Source: Flabesymbios commensalis (Eukaryota > Annelida > Polychaeta > Terebellida > Flabelligeridae). From it: a stretch of DNA of 64,000 nt. This document shows positions 45,324 to 57,100 of this stretch, piece after piece. A model generated the notes under the pieces. It was not told where the DNA came from. It saw only the letters and a list, made by a program, of their open reading frames with translations, and searched no databases. Each line of letters starts with the position of its first letter. Within the stretch, counting starts at the first letter, position 1. A program made the translations under genes and the position numbers. Location: the NCBI GenBank assembly GCA_964017125.1, contig OZ024907.1, positions 23,077,842 through 23,141,841 on the forward strand, in the 5' to 3' direction.

Positions 45324-45399
45324 CGTCGCCTCGGAGTTAAAGGATCCTATCTGACACTCGTCAGAGTGGCAGATAGGATCCTTTAGCTCCGAGGCGACG
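45324..45399. repeat. Hairpin with 30-bp arms
   Basis: CGTCGCCTCGGAGTTAAAGG plus ATCCTATCTG pairs with CAGATAGGAT plus CCTTTAGCTCCGAGGCGACG, with a single mismatch, around a 16-base loop with its own ACTCGTCAGAGT pairing. Together with the 32.85-kb hairpin it is among the strongest in the window. Confidence 0.85.
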
Positions 45400-45409
45400 A
45401 TTTATTTGT

Positions 45410-47990
45410 TAGTTGTTCATTGCACAACCTATGCTGTCCCTCGTCAGACACTGATTCAGTCATCACATCAAATACTACGTGGTCACTTATTCAGATATAA
45501 CAAAATCTTAGAAAAAAATATTGTTTGAAGCAAATATTTAAAATTTGTCTGATAATCTCACAATATTTAAAGTTATTGAATTTTTTTTAGCAGCATCATG
45601 TAGATTTGGTTAAATCGATTCGAATTATTCTATTCAAATGTTTGTTCTTTCAAAGTGAGATTATCATGTCATAATGTATTACCTTTGTTTAATAATATTA
45701 TCCTTATCATTGATGTGTAAGTACTATTATTGTATTATTATTATTATCATTATATTTTCTACTATTATGTGTGTATTGTTATTAAGGAGAACAACTGGTG
45801 CCACTAAATGCTGTTTGTGATCCTCGGAAAATAAATGGAGTTTAAACTACCTTCAGTGGCATGCTTTTTAGTTTGAATCTAGCTTGATACCGTATATATC
45901 CGGGCCTAGCAGCACAAGGGTTAATATGTCACGATCAGAACAGCTGAGATCAAATTAAAATAGATCGATTTATGTGGCACTAAATGTACATCACAATCCA
46001 AAATATACACTTTGTGAATCTATTTTGAACTGATAAATGTGTCAACTTCTGTGTTGAATTTGTTATTTGTGAATTATATTTTGCATAGGCCTACTACAGA
46101 AAAATAAGAGTTTGAAGATTATCGATTATTATCTCAAGATAAGTAGATCCGTCCGAGTTCACACAGTACACTACAATAAAATACATATAATTTACATAGC
46201 CCAGCTAGGCTGTGTTTGATCTTTATTAATTTTTGCACATGCTGTTGCACAACTATGTTATCATCAGCAATGGTATACAGTACATGTATGTTATGTGCAC
46301 CAACTGCAACACGATATGAACTTCGTGATAAAACACTAATAAAAACATACACGTCCTGCGTAATCTACAGGCGATGTATGCCATCAGAGAGAATATTGTA
46401 TACCAGACCAATATACTGCGCAATGTAAATTTGAAATCGAAAGTATTTTTTTAACAGCAAATGTAGTCAGCTGTCAATATGTGCTTTCATTTTGAATTGA
46501 TAATTTTAAAATCAATTGTGAAGGGTCTACGTCTAAGGACCAAGTCAACCAGTTTCTGTGAATTAATCGCTTATAATTCCCATGCTTCCTTTTTAGTGGA
46601 AGATTGGGGGAATATAATATTCGATGTTTTTCGTTTGATGCTATAGTAGAGAAATATTTCACATACTAGTACATGGATGTGGAATATTTCGCTATAATAC
46701 AATACTACAAAGAGAATTGGATAGAGGGGGTGGGGAAGGTGGGATGTAACTGTATTATACAAATAATTTTAAATAATAACAATACTTTAATTATACGTGA
46801 AAATGATTAGGTAATCTAACCTTCCCACTGCTATCACCAACCTGCATTCTCTCTGACTGATTCTATAATAGCATTACTCCTACTATTTCCACATGTCACA
46901 GACTGGCATTCGTGACTGGTGTCCGTCTATCTACTATCTATCTGTCATTGTTAGCTCATGTTATCATTAATCTACGCGACATAGTTTTTACCAGACACAC
47001 ACACTTAATAAGAATAACCATTGTTACCTCGTTGTAGTTTAATCAAATTATATGAGCGAGAGAGGTGAATGACTGGCAGTTTTCAACTAAATAAACATTT
47101 TCACAGAAATAATAATTAAGCTTGTACGAAGTGCTCTGAAATCACTGGACGTTACCTAACACTGTCTAAATGTTCTGACAGTAGTAGCATCATTTTCCTT
47201 TTCGGTTAAGTGATCATCTTATATTATAAACACAAAACAGAATAAATAATAACATGGGGTTTTATTTAGTCCTATGTAACCTATCGTACGCTTCGTTCCA
47301 GATAATGCTGCAAAAAAGTGTATAATGCTATTTTTGTTTTCAAACAAATTATAACTCATCATTTGGATTTAAAAGTGGTAATACCCTGGAGTGATCACAA
47401 GATGATAAGCATATATAAAAAATACTATTAGCTGCAAAATATACCCCCACCCCTGTGAATCCGAGGCTCACAGTTTCAATTTCAATCTAAAATGAAGCGG
47501 TATTTAGGGTGATTGCATTTTGCACCCATCTGCCTACCACCCATATCGATTTATCACACGAAAAAAAACCTCCCGAAAAAACTTTTAAAACTGAAATATC
47601 CTGTGGAAAATATATTTTTGAATAATCCGACCTCCTCCCCTTAGAAACCCACAGCCGCTGGCTCACTATTACCGGATGAACGTCTCGTGTTAGCTAGTTT
47701 GTGGCTAGGTCAGAGATATAGCTGCATTAGAGAGCATGGCTTCTCTATTGACCTAGAGCACATTATCAATCACATCTTCATTTACATATCACTCCTATTG
47801 TGTGAAATGTGCTATTGGCGTGTCACCATGTATCAGCCGGGGAATGTCCTCCCTCATTGATCTCTCGTGGTGACTTGGTGTTGGAGCTGGGGTGCGTCCG
47901 CATTTTTCTGATCAATGAAAACTGATTAGTTTTCAACATGTTCAATACTCAGAACAATGTGTTCAAAATATACAGACAGAATATACGGTC
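45410..47990. other. Non-coding AT-rich stretch
   Basis: No gene or repeat I can support. A 72-codon minus frame at 46,134-46,352 has no splice or homology support. 47,690 carries 'acgtctcgtgttagctag', a solitary end of the palindromic foldback family. Confidence 0.4.
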
Positions 47991-47994
47991 CAGG

Positions 47995-48120
47995 TCTTGT
48001 ACTCTACCCCAGACCCATCGAAGAGTGGTTCAGCCTGTCACATGACGAGATCGGCCAATCACCGCCGTCATTCAGCTGTTATTTAAATTAAGGGGGTATG
48101 GAATACGAAACTTGGGCATA
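47995..48120. mobile_element. Short derivative of the 25.4-kb element
   Basis: 'tctaccccagacccatcgaagagtggttcagcctgtcacatg' joined to 'gatcggccaatcaccgccgtcattcagctgttatttaaattaaggggg' reproduces the two ends seen at 25,415 and 26,020-26,095 without the middle. Confidence 0.65.
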
Positions 48121-48440
48121 TATAAATAAATGCTCGATCGTTTTCACACTTATTCCAACTTACACTAAGCGACAAAATAGCGAATACACACTATTTCGTT
48201 TTTTTTTTATTAAACTGAGTACTTATAATTGATGCACTGCCTGCATGCAACAGCTGTTATAAACACTGATAAACGAAGCTAATGATATGAATTCTCCAGT
48301 TTATACGTTACTGTGTGTAATTAAGTATATGTTATTTTAATTAAAAAAACTCTGTTTTGTTATCTGCGAACCGAGGTTTTGTCAACCACGTGTAGTTTTT
48401 TTCACGTCTAAAATGTAGGCCTACATATATTATTATATCG

Positions 48441-48545
48441 GCAAACACGATACATTGACCCAATGCTGGGTTAATGTTGGGCCATCGTCTTCGAGGCTGG
48501 CCCAACATTAACCCAGCTTTGGGTCAACGTCGCGTGTTTACTGGG
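48441..48545. mobile_element. ~105-bp palindromic foldback element
   Basis: 'ggcaaacacgatacattgacccaatgctgggttaatg' pairs with 'cattaacccagctttgggtcaacgtcgcgtgtttactg' around TCGTCTTCGAGGCTGGCCC. The arm core GGGTTAATGTT/AACATTAACCC is private to this copy. Confidence 0.85.
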
Positions 48546-48586
48546 ATACCAGTTTATCACCACATAATAAAGAGAATCAAACTTAC

Positions 48587-48731
48587 CCTTGTGGTTAGTG
48601 AGAAGGTGAGTGAGTCTGTCATGATCCAGTACCACGTTCACCTGTATAGGAGGTCCAGAGGAGTCCGTCACGTTATGTCCTACTATATCCATCTCACTAT
48701 CTCCTGGTTTGGTATTCGATATATTCATCAT
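48587..48731 (-). CDS. Possible exon of an unrecognised gene
   Basis: A minus-strand open frame of ~48 codons starts at a double ATG and has protein-like composition: DSEMDIVGHNVTDSS, PPIQVNVVLDHDRLTHLL. It ends at a consensus donor (GG|GTAAGT at 48,586). No partner exon could be found on either side with confidence. It could be a first coding exon or chance. Confidence 0.3.
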
Positions 48732-49096
48732 AAGCTACTCATAATATCCTCATATGTTATAGAATACACAACTGTTTACGCTAGCTCATGTCGTTGTGAA
48801 ATGAATACCGTGTATAAAAATACACAATTGCCTATAAATCGTGGTATGGGAATGAGTTGATCATACCACAATTCAAATGAAAATGTCATTCTATTGCAAT
48901 TAGGAATTTATCGACTTGGATACACTGTCCTGGATATATTGCTACTTTTGTGAACTTGCAGTTAGCGCAAACTAACACCTTGACACTGGGATGGTCCTCT
49001 ATGTGAGACATACTCATGACTTTGTAAGAAACAAGACCAATATTTGCTGCGTGGGAGCCGCCTCAGCTATACATACACGGGTTACATGAAGCTTTC

Positions 49097-49193
49097 ATCC
49101 TCACATAGATGCTAAAACAAAGCTAAAAGGCAGTATCTGCTTACTTGTAAAGTAAGCAGATACTGCCTTTTGGCTTTGATCCTCACATAGATG
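49097..49193. repeat. 67-bp hairpin flanked by a perfect 15-bp direct repeat
   Basis: ATCCTCACATAGATG occurs at 49,097-49,111 and again at 49,179-49,193. Between them (49,112-49,178) lies a hairpin: CAAAGCTAAAAGGCAGTATC plus TGCTTAC pairs with GTAAGCA plus GATACTGCCTTTTGGCTTTG around TTGTAAA. The direct repeat looks like a target-site duplication. Confidence 0.85.
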
Positions 49194-49394
49194 TTCCTAT
49201 ATCAGGGGTGAATCCAGATATCACAGAAGTATTAATGTGTAGTCAGAAATATTAACTATAAGCGGTACTTTTATTTTATGCCTTCTCTAGTGCGTGGCAT
49301 TTTATTTGCAATTGATATTTTTTACTTATTCTGGTGGGATTTCACTCTCTTTTGGTGAAACAACTATACAGACTACTAGTATCGCATGATTCTA

Positions 49395-49467
49395 CCTGGC
49401 AAACCCGAGAGATATCACGCTGGCCCAACATTAAAACAGCATTGTGTAAATCGCTCTCATTTGCTGT
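49395..49467. mobile_element. Partial palindromic foldback element
   Basis: 'ctggcaaacccgagagat' and 'cgctctcatttgctg' are the two ends. The middle keeps 'cacgctggcccaacattaaaacagcattgtg', but the left arm is shortened. Confidence 0.6.
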
Positions 49468-49789
49468 CTACATTCCTGATAGAGTTACTGGGGGCATCAG
49501 TTAGCTTACATATGACTCGTCACTTATGTCAATAAGCAGAGGTTTGTTCAGATCACGGGGCATTAACCCCGTATGTCCAGTAGGCAGGTATAGTCATACA
49601 AGTAATACCCGTATACATATTCTTAAATTCTAATTTTTCATGCATCCTTGGTATTTATTTAGGCTTACTGGCTAATTTTAAACTGATTGCTATTTACGAT
49701 ACAATATAAATGTATCAACAGATCAATGGTCTCTTGGTGGGTGTGGAATTACCTTCATCAAGCCTTATCCCACTAAGTTAATTAATTTA

Positions 49790-49965
49790 ATTTTTTATCC
49801 ACTTGAAGTTGTGTCTCGCTACCGCGACCCACAACTTCAAGTGGGTAGAGATTACTCATATCTGTTTAATTTGAGACCAAACATTTGCAAATCCTGCTGT
49901 TTAAACACTCATTTCGTTCCCAATAACAGTGATTTGATCGACTAATAAAACAGGTTTAAACAACA
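49790..49965. mobile_element. MITE with conserved 60-bp palindrome (second subtype)
   Basis: The palindrome 'ccacttgaagttgtgtctcgctaccgcgacccacaacttcaagtggg' (49,800-49,846) is followed by 'tttaatttgagaccaaacatttgcaaatc' and 'cccaataacagtgatttgatcgac', which match 62,965-63,060 in inverted orientation. Confidence 0.7.
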
Positions 49966-50000
49966 ATAGTCGCGATCAGCAAGATAAGGGTTAACCCTTA

Positions 50001-50160
50001 CAGAGCGGGGATCGACTTGAGACGTCAGATTTTGAAGTTTAAAGACGATCCCCGCACTGTGAGAGTAAATGTACTTGAGAGCTAACTAAGACATTTATAA
50101 TGATTTACAAAAAACCCTTTGGTCTTCATGGATTTTACAAAAAATCAGTACTTTAAGGAT
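50001..50160. mobile_element. GCGGGGATC-type foldback element
   Basis: 'cagagcggggatcgacttgagacg' pairs with 'agtttaaagacgatccccgcactg' (50,001-50,062). The following 'gagctaactaagacatttataatgatt..aaaaccctttggtcttcatgg' matches the DNA next to the 17.1-kb copy and at 360-415. TTAACCC lies just to the left. Confidence 0.65.
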
Positions 50161-50600
50161 TAACGGTTAAACCATAGGCCTGCACTGGCTATCATGACAT
50201 CCACACAAAAGAAGAATGGTTTATTCAACCATGAACAAATAAATATAAAACTAGTCTAGTTTTTTGTAAAAAAAACTGGAGATGTCTCCTCTCCAGCAGC
50301 ATAACCATAAAGGTTGTTAGCTAATAGATGTAGTGTCAATGGCTTTTGTAATTTATGGTATTAAATGGCTCCTGTGGACAGTAGAGACTATGTATTTTGA
50401 TGTGGTGGAACCCGTTTTTATATCTACAGCATCTTCCCCCGCAAGGTTCGCTACTCCTGAGGCCTCAGTGTGTCAAGACTTGCTGCCGGGAAGATGATCT
50501 ACAGCAACTAAATCGTCTTTAGACTCAATCAGTGGGGCAACAGTTTTAATATCTTCACACCCTGCGATGTTCAAAACACAATGTGACCTGTCAACACTCT

Positions 50601-50706
50601 CAGCAAACACGAGACGTTGACCCAATGCTGGTCCAACTCTAGCCTACCATCTGCGACGCTGGCCCACCATAAAACCAGCACTGGTTCAACTCCGCGTGTT
50701 TGCTGG
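50601..50706. mobile_element. ~105-bp palindromic foldback element
   Basis: CAGCAAACACGAGACGTTGAC at the left and 'cgcgtgtttgctg' at the right form the termini, around a centre 'ccatctgcgacgctggccc'. Inner arms pair moderately. Confidence 0.75.
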
Positions 50707-50844
50707 TCTGGCAGTGCTGGCGACGAGAACAATGCAACACCGACCTAATGTCTGTTAAATGTTAGGCCAGCGTCGCCGGTGCTGGCCAGTATCTATTCAA
50801 CCTATACTCAGTAGGCCTACTTAATGCTGGCTGTAGGCTACTAC

Positions 50845-50955
50845 ATGCTTTGAACCAAAGTTGGGTTAATGTTGGCCCGCCGTCTGTGACGCTGGCCCAC
50901 AGTCAGCCTGGCGACAGCATTAGACCAGCATTGGGTAGACGTGTCGTGTTTGACC
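50845..50955. mobile_element. ~110-bp palindromic foldback element
   Basis: 'ttgggttaatgttggcccgccgtctgtgacgctggccc' marks the arm and centre. The right end is 'cattgggtagacgtgtcgtgtttg'. A fragment lies at about 50,720-50,795. The microsatellite begins 25 bp after it. Confidence 0.65.
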
Positions 50956-50980
50956 GCCTGCACACTCAAACACAGACACA

Positions 50981-51231
50981 CTCACTCACTCACTCACTCA
51001 CTCACTCACTCACTCACTCACTCACTCACTCACTCACTCACTCACTCACTCACTCACTCACTCACTCACTCACTCACTCACTCACTCACTCACTCACTCA
51101 CTCACTCACTCACTCACTCACTCATCACTCCCTCACTCACTCACTCACCCACTCACTCACTCACTCACTCACTCACTCACTCACTCACTCACTCACTCAC
51201 TCACTCACTCACTCACTCACTCACTCACTCA
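50981..51231. repeat. (ACTC)n microsatellite, ~250 bp
   Basis: More than 60 units of ACTC, nearly perfect with a few interruptions (51,125-51,133 and 51,148). The frame through it encodes Thr-His-Ser-Leu repeats, which is an artefact of the repeat. Confidence 0.97.
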
Positions 51232-51504
51232 CACGTTTCCTGTACAAATTTGAAATGAAAGTCACAGTAACAAGAGAGTCACCTGGTGAATAAAATGATA
51301 CATTTGTAAATCTAATTTTGTTAGTTTGATGATATATAATCATATTCCAATAGTTGTTGTTTTCAATGTCAAATTGCCTTTCAAATCACATAAAAAAATG
51401 GTCGAAGTATCATTGAAACTTTAACTTGCTGGGACAAAATCACCCTTCCAGGTCGGTGGCATTTTGCTAATTTTGCTACAAACAAATAATTTTTTTAATA
51501 ACCC

Positions 51505-52545
51505 CGGCTGATATGTCAAAGGCATGTCAAATATCTTAACATCAGATGATATGTAAAAAAACATGTCAAATATCTTAGCACCAGACGATATGCCAAAGAC
51601 TTGTCAAATATCTTAACACTAGCTGATACGTCAAAGACATGTAAAATATCTTAGCCCAAGCTGATATGTCAAAGACATGTCAAATATCTTAACACCAGAT
51701 GATATATCAATACATGTCAAATATCTTAACACCAGCTGATACGTGGCTACAAACAGGTCAAATGTCTTAACATGCACCAGCTGATATGTGGCTACAAACA
51801 AGTCAAATGTTTTAACACCAGCTTATACGTGGCTACAATCAAGTCAAATGTTTCAAGACCAGCTGATATGTGGCTACAAACAGGGTAAATGTCCTAACAC
51901 CAGCTGATATGTGGCTACAAACAGGTCAAATGTCCTGACACCAGCTGATATGTGGCTACGAACAGGTCAAATGTCCTGACACCAGCTGATATGTGGCTAC
52001 AAACAGGTCAAATGTCCTGACACCAGCTGATATGTGGCTACAAACAGGTCAAATGTCCTAACACCAGCTGATATGTGGCTACAAACAGGTCAAATGTCCT
52101 AACACCAGCTGATATGTGGCTACAAACAGGTCAAATGTCCTAGCACCAGCTGATATGTGGCTACAAACAGGTCAAATGTCATAACACCAGCTGATATGTG
52201 GCTACAAACAGGTCAAATGTCATAACACCAGCTGATATGTGGCTACAAACAGGTCAAATGTCCTAACACCAGCTGATATGTGGCTACAAACAGGTCAAAT
52301 GTCCTAGCACCAGCTGATATGTGGCTACAAACAGGTCAAATGTCATAACACCAGCTGATATGTGGCTACAAACAGGTCAAATGTCATAACACCAGCTGAT
52401 ATGTGGCTACAAACAGGTCAAATGTCATAACACCAGCTGATATGTGGCTACAAACAGGTCAAATGTCATAACACCAGCTGATATGTGGCTACAAACATGT
52501 CAAATGTCATAACACCAACTGATAATGATTAAGTGGCCACAATTT
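51505..52545. repeat. 41-bp minisatellite, ~25 units, with diverged left end
   Basis: The main unit (CACCAGCTGATATGTGGCTA plus CAAACAGGTCAAATGTCCTAA) repeats from about 51,725 to 52,510, almost identical from unit to unit. The left ~220 bp consist of shorter, diverged 35-38-bp units ('gatatgtcaaagacatgtcaaatatcttaacaccagct'). Units alternate between TCCTAA, TCATAA, TCCTGA and TCCTAG at the same place. Confidence 0.95.
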
Positions 52546-52559
52546 CCAAACACAAGCTG

Positions 52560-53155
52560 CTATGTGGCTTCAAACGTTGCATCATTTACACAATTACTAT
52601 GTAATTTGAAAAATGTAATTATGTCTTTTAGCAGACATCTAGATAATAAAGCCCCACAGCTCCGTGTAGGCTAGTGTGTAGTGGATAAACAGTATAATCT
52701 GGTAATCTGATAATGGCAGGTATCGTATTTGAAAAACGCTGCAGAGGGCTAATGGAGCACCACCTGGTGATTATAGGAACACGTAAACATGCTTGCTTTA
52801 AGTAAGCAGTTAGGATTGCTTGTCTTTGCAAGGCATTAATACTATTGTTTCGCTAATGAAAGCAATTATACATAAACTTCGCTAATGAAACCAATTATAC
52901 ATACACTTTCAATTAGATGGAGTGATCTAAGCTCCAGTTTATTTCAGGGATTTTGCAGCCGCTCGTTTCAATCATGACTGATATTTTGCACCACTACAAC
53001 ACGTTTTCCAATTGACAGACAAAGGTTGATAAGCCTACAATTGTGCCATTAGCATTATCTGTATATATGTGACGTTGAGAAAACAGTTGGCCAACAATAG
53101 ATTTGTCATAGTTTGCTGGGATGTATCCTTCTAAAGGTACCATGGTTTATTTTTT
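52560..53155. other. Non-coding stretch
   Basis: No gene seen. A short local duplication ('acttcgctaatgaaaccaattatacatacact') occurs around 52,850-52,910. Confidence 0.4.
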
Positions 53156-53160
53156 ACACA

Positions 53161-54112
53161 CTAAGGGGGCCACCATTCAATTGCAATTATCAAGGGAGGG
53201 GGTGCTGAACTTTTTGGGTTGGAAAAATAATTGATTTCACTTCCTATCTGAACAAAAAAAAATTCACGTACTGCTTCAATCAAAATATTTTTTTTAGTTT
53301 AAAGTGTGGAGATTAAATATTTCGCTTTCTTATCAATTACTTCGTTGTGAAGAATTAAAATATCCGAGGATTTTCAGGGATTTGAGGGTGTAATTGTAGG
53401 CCTAAATGCGAAGTGAACCATGGCCGTGATCTATCATAGCATAGAGGCATTATGCAACCTGGGCGTTTTGTACAAGCAAGATGATGATACTGAAGGGACA
53501 AAAGTGAGGATTTTGAAAAAAGTTAGAAAAGTGAGGAAATTCCTTCTAAAATGTGATGAAAATGCAGATTTAACCCACCCAGAAAGGCCCTATCATGCAT
53601 ACTTTACACTGGGCAACAACTCTCTCATTCAGTTCAATTACTGGGATATAATAATGTTAGCAGTGTCTCTGGATAATGGCAGCCAAATCCAAGTCCACTC
53701 AGCCCTTAACTTTCGCAGCATCCGAAAAATTCTGAAAACTTCTGCCATGGGATTGATGTGAGGGGATTTACACTGACCTGATATTGGACCGTTGCCAATT
53801 ATCCAAATGAAGATTGAAGAATATGTGTCTTTACAGGGACAAATGGTACTACTGACGGAGGCTATAGTACTTGCAAACTTCAATAATGTTGGAATAAAAA
53901 ACTAGGCATAGTATTGACTTGAAGGAAAGATAATATTTTTAAGGGCCATGATTTTGCACATATGTAATTATTTATTTCGGGTTTATTATAGAGTTAAAAT
54001 ATTTATATTTCAACATGTCTCTTATACAATTGTTTATTTCACAATAATTTATTCTGAAAATATTAAATTAAAAATACAATCCCTCCCCCTGGTAATAGAA
54101 TGGTGGCCCCAT
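53161..54112. mobile_element. ~950-bp DNA element with GGGGCCACCATT termini
   Basis: GGGGCCACCATTC at the left and its complement (GAATGGTGGCCCC) at the right are inverted termini that extend imperfectly ~35 bp. TAA is directly outside on both sides (taa|ggggg and cccca|taa), a possible 3-bp target duplication as in PIF/Harbinger-type elements. It contains one 113-codon frame. Confidence 0.6.
53420..53761 (+). CDS. 113-codon ORF inside the GGGGCCACC element
   Basis: Starts MAVIYHSIEALCNLGVLYKQ, has a basic patch RILKKVRKVRKFLLK and a mixed second half (YHAYFTLGNNSLIQFNYWD). I recognise no domain and see no DDE or Myb motif. Its position in the element suggests element-encoded or captured sequence. 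Start and stop are intact. It could be a decayed piece of a longer frame. Confidence 0.35.
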   Translation: MAVIYHSIEALCNLGVLYKQDDDTEGTKVRILKKVRKVRKFLLKCDENADLTHPERPYHAYFTLGNNSLIQFNYWDIIMLAVSLDNGSQIQVHSALNFRSIRKILKTSAMGLM

Positions 54113-54193
54113 AACATTACCGGATTATTTTCCAATCTAGGTTTACGATGTGACTTCCTAGTAGATAGATTGGTATGGATAACTGGTGACTAA

Positions 54194-57100
54194 TAGGCCT
54201 GGAGCAAGATCTAGCCCTCGTACTCACAAAAACTAAGAAATTTTCACTACGATTTTTATTTAGCTTGACCCTTGAGACATATCAAGTTTTGGTTCCTTTT
54301 TTGCCAAACAGGACGCTTTAAGCCCTAGGACCTATTTTACCGTTGTTTAGAAGGACACTAAAATAAAATTGACAACAATTCGAAAAATTGTTCAAAATAG
54401 TAGTAGATTTATTTATTTTCGCTATTGTTTTAGTCATAGCCCTCGGCCATATACACATGTAGGTCACTGAAAAATATTTGTTCCCAGATTTTATTTAGAA
54501 TATTTTTTTCAACCCTTTTATCAATACGGGCGCCTAAAAAAAAAACATTATAAAATATGTGTCAAGTTTGGAAATCTGTCGTTTTAGTTGAGTGCTATTT
54601 AGAAGCAAGCGAGTTCACAAAAAGTGTCCCCATTATGTCCCGAGGGGACTGCAAGTTAAAGTTTAACAAAATCTGTTGCCAATTTTTTTCTATAACTACA
54701 TATTTAGGATACGCGTGTCTTTATCGCGAACTCTAATTTGCGGTGAAATTCAAATGTTATGATATTTCTGCCTTCAGTAGGATATTATAATTAGGTTAAC
54801 TCGACATGATATGGTTATTTATTATAATATTTATTATACATGAATCTGATATTGGTGTTTTTGACATTTTTACGAAAAACTAAATAACATATAAAGTGAC
54901 ACTTTGAATGCTAAGGTTGATTTATTGTTTCTAAAATACTATATCTACTGGCTATTCAACATTTTTATTAACATGATTATTTCATGTTTATCTCATATTG
55001 ATGTTTATGTTTACATATTGAATAGAAAATTATATACGTAATGACACTTTGAATGCCAAGGCTTGGTTTTAAAAATAAATGTAAAATAATGTAGAATAAG
55101 GCACAGTGTTTGAGACTTAGTATAGATTGTATCTTGATCATTATGGCATAATTCTAATATACATGAAGATTATAACAATAAACATTAATTTGTGTCTACA
55201 TGTTTTATGGAGAACACACTAATATGTATATATAATGACACTTTGAATGCTAATGAACAATGTTTGAGACATTACATGTCAACTGGTATCTCGAGCATTA
55301 TTTTATAATCCAAATATTCCTAAAGATAATACCAATAAACAAAAGATAAATATATTATATTTATGCTAATAAATGATCATATGCACAAGGTGAAATTAAT
55401 ATTCCTTGTTTTTATACAGCTAGATGTATAAAATTTATTTCAATATACTGATCTTTCCTGATCAGAAAATAGTCATGTAACATAATTTCATTCAAATGAT
55501 AAAATAAGTTTAATTTACCCACTTCATCACACAAACACTTTTAGTAAAGAGTATATTATATATTTACTCTTAAATATAGAATAAATATATTCAACATTAA
55601 TTTTAGCGAAAATATAGATATGCCATACAACAAGCAAAGAAATAAATTACCGCTTGATTCTTAAATTTGGAATATTGTTTAAAAAGACTGCTTGTGGAAT
55701 TGTGTTAATGTTGTTTCATGTTGTTTCATTCAACATATTTACTTCAAACATCATGATGTATAGCATGTAATGATTCATTGAATTGACATGTATCATAAAC
55801 AGCTGCCGAACCAACGCTATACAAAAAACAGGGGCTTAAAAATAAATTAGGGTTCATAAATAAAAACGCTAATGTATTTATTATTGACCTCGCATACAAA
55901 AATTAACCTACCAGAAATGTTGGTGGCTAATGTTAAGTGCTTTAAGAGCAAACACACCATGGAGCTGAAAAACTTCTCTGAAATGATGCAATTGGTGCTG
56001 CGCTATTCTCAATTTCATGAAATCATAACTGGACAATAAGCTATTATGGTACATGCAAATTCGTTTTCTGGTCCAGGTCCGGACCGCGGGGTTAAATAGA
56101 ATCACAGCAAATCTTCAAGTCTATCAAATCAGTCAAAGCAACTCATGAACTAGTTGATTATTTGATGGCCGCTCATAAAATGGGTGGTAGGCCATAATTT
56201 TATGTGGATAAAGATGAGTAGCAAAGACTTTCGTCCAACACAGGTGAAACGTAGTGAGATTCCGATCATAACCATTCATCACCATGGTCACTGTAGATTT
56301 CAATAGCTTCACAAATCCTTTTAAAAGTGATAATGAAAAACGTTTGATACATGTCTCTCCTCAGGTGTACATGTTTATAAAGCTGATTTCAGAAGGACGA
56401 ATTGCAAACGAGGACAATTTCGCCCTACCGCCGATAGCAAATAACCTTTTATCGATGACATAAATGCCAGATTTTACATCAAAGATGTTCTAGCTTAAAT
56501 GACCGATGCTGCTAATATAGTTTTACCATCCATTTATAAAGTACATTTTAGCACTCACTCGTAGGCCCACCAAAAAGGATATGTAAAATATCTGAACGTC
56601 TCACAAGAGGTCCACGATTTTTAAATAAAGTAAATACCTGCAGACTGAAAAAGTTCTTGTTGTCCAATACGAGCATAAACGTCAACTGATGAGTCTACTT
56701 AAACTCAAGTTGTACTATAATACCAATGCTTTAGAACTTGAAAAACAACATCTTTCGCCATCTAGAGGGTGGTGAAGCCACATGGTTGTTTTCAGATATT
56801 TTAACAATACCAGTACCGTATCTGAACTAAATCTTAGCTCTGCACAACACAGAAAGAAAATGATTCTCGAATCATCATACATACACATTGAATATGTTAA
56901 AACGAGTGAATACACCTCCGAATCAAAAGGGACTCGATTGCTTCTGTATTACCAAAATGCGTCTTTTTGTAATAAAACCAGCTAAGTTGATTGAGCAGGT
57001 TCTGACAATAACACAAACAACATTGAGCAACTGTTACCGCTTGGTGTATTTCACTTGAGCAGGTTCTGTTCTAGTCATTTGCTCTTCCGTGAGCTTTAAA

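Noticed and set aside
48474-48860. 128-codon plus-strand frame
   Set aside because: It starts within a foldback element and runs antisense to the more exon-like minus-strand frame; no splice or homology support.
50850-51293. 147-codon frame rich in Thr-His-Ser-Leu repeats
   Set aside because: It is the translation of the (ACTC)n microsatellite, and all frames through it stay open for the same reason.
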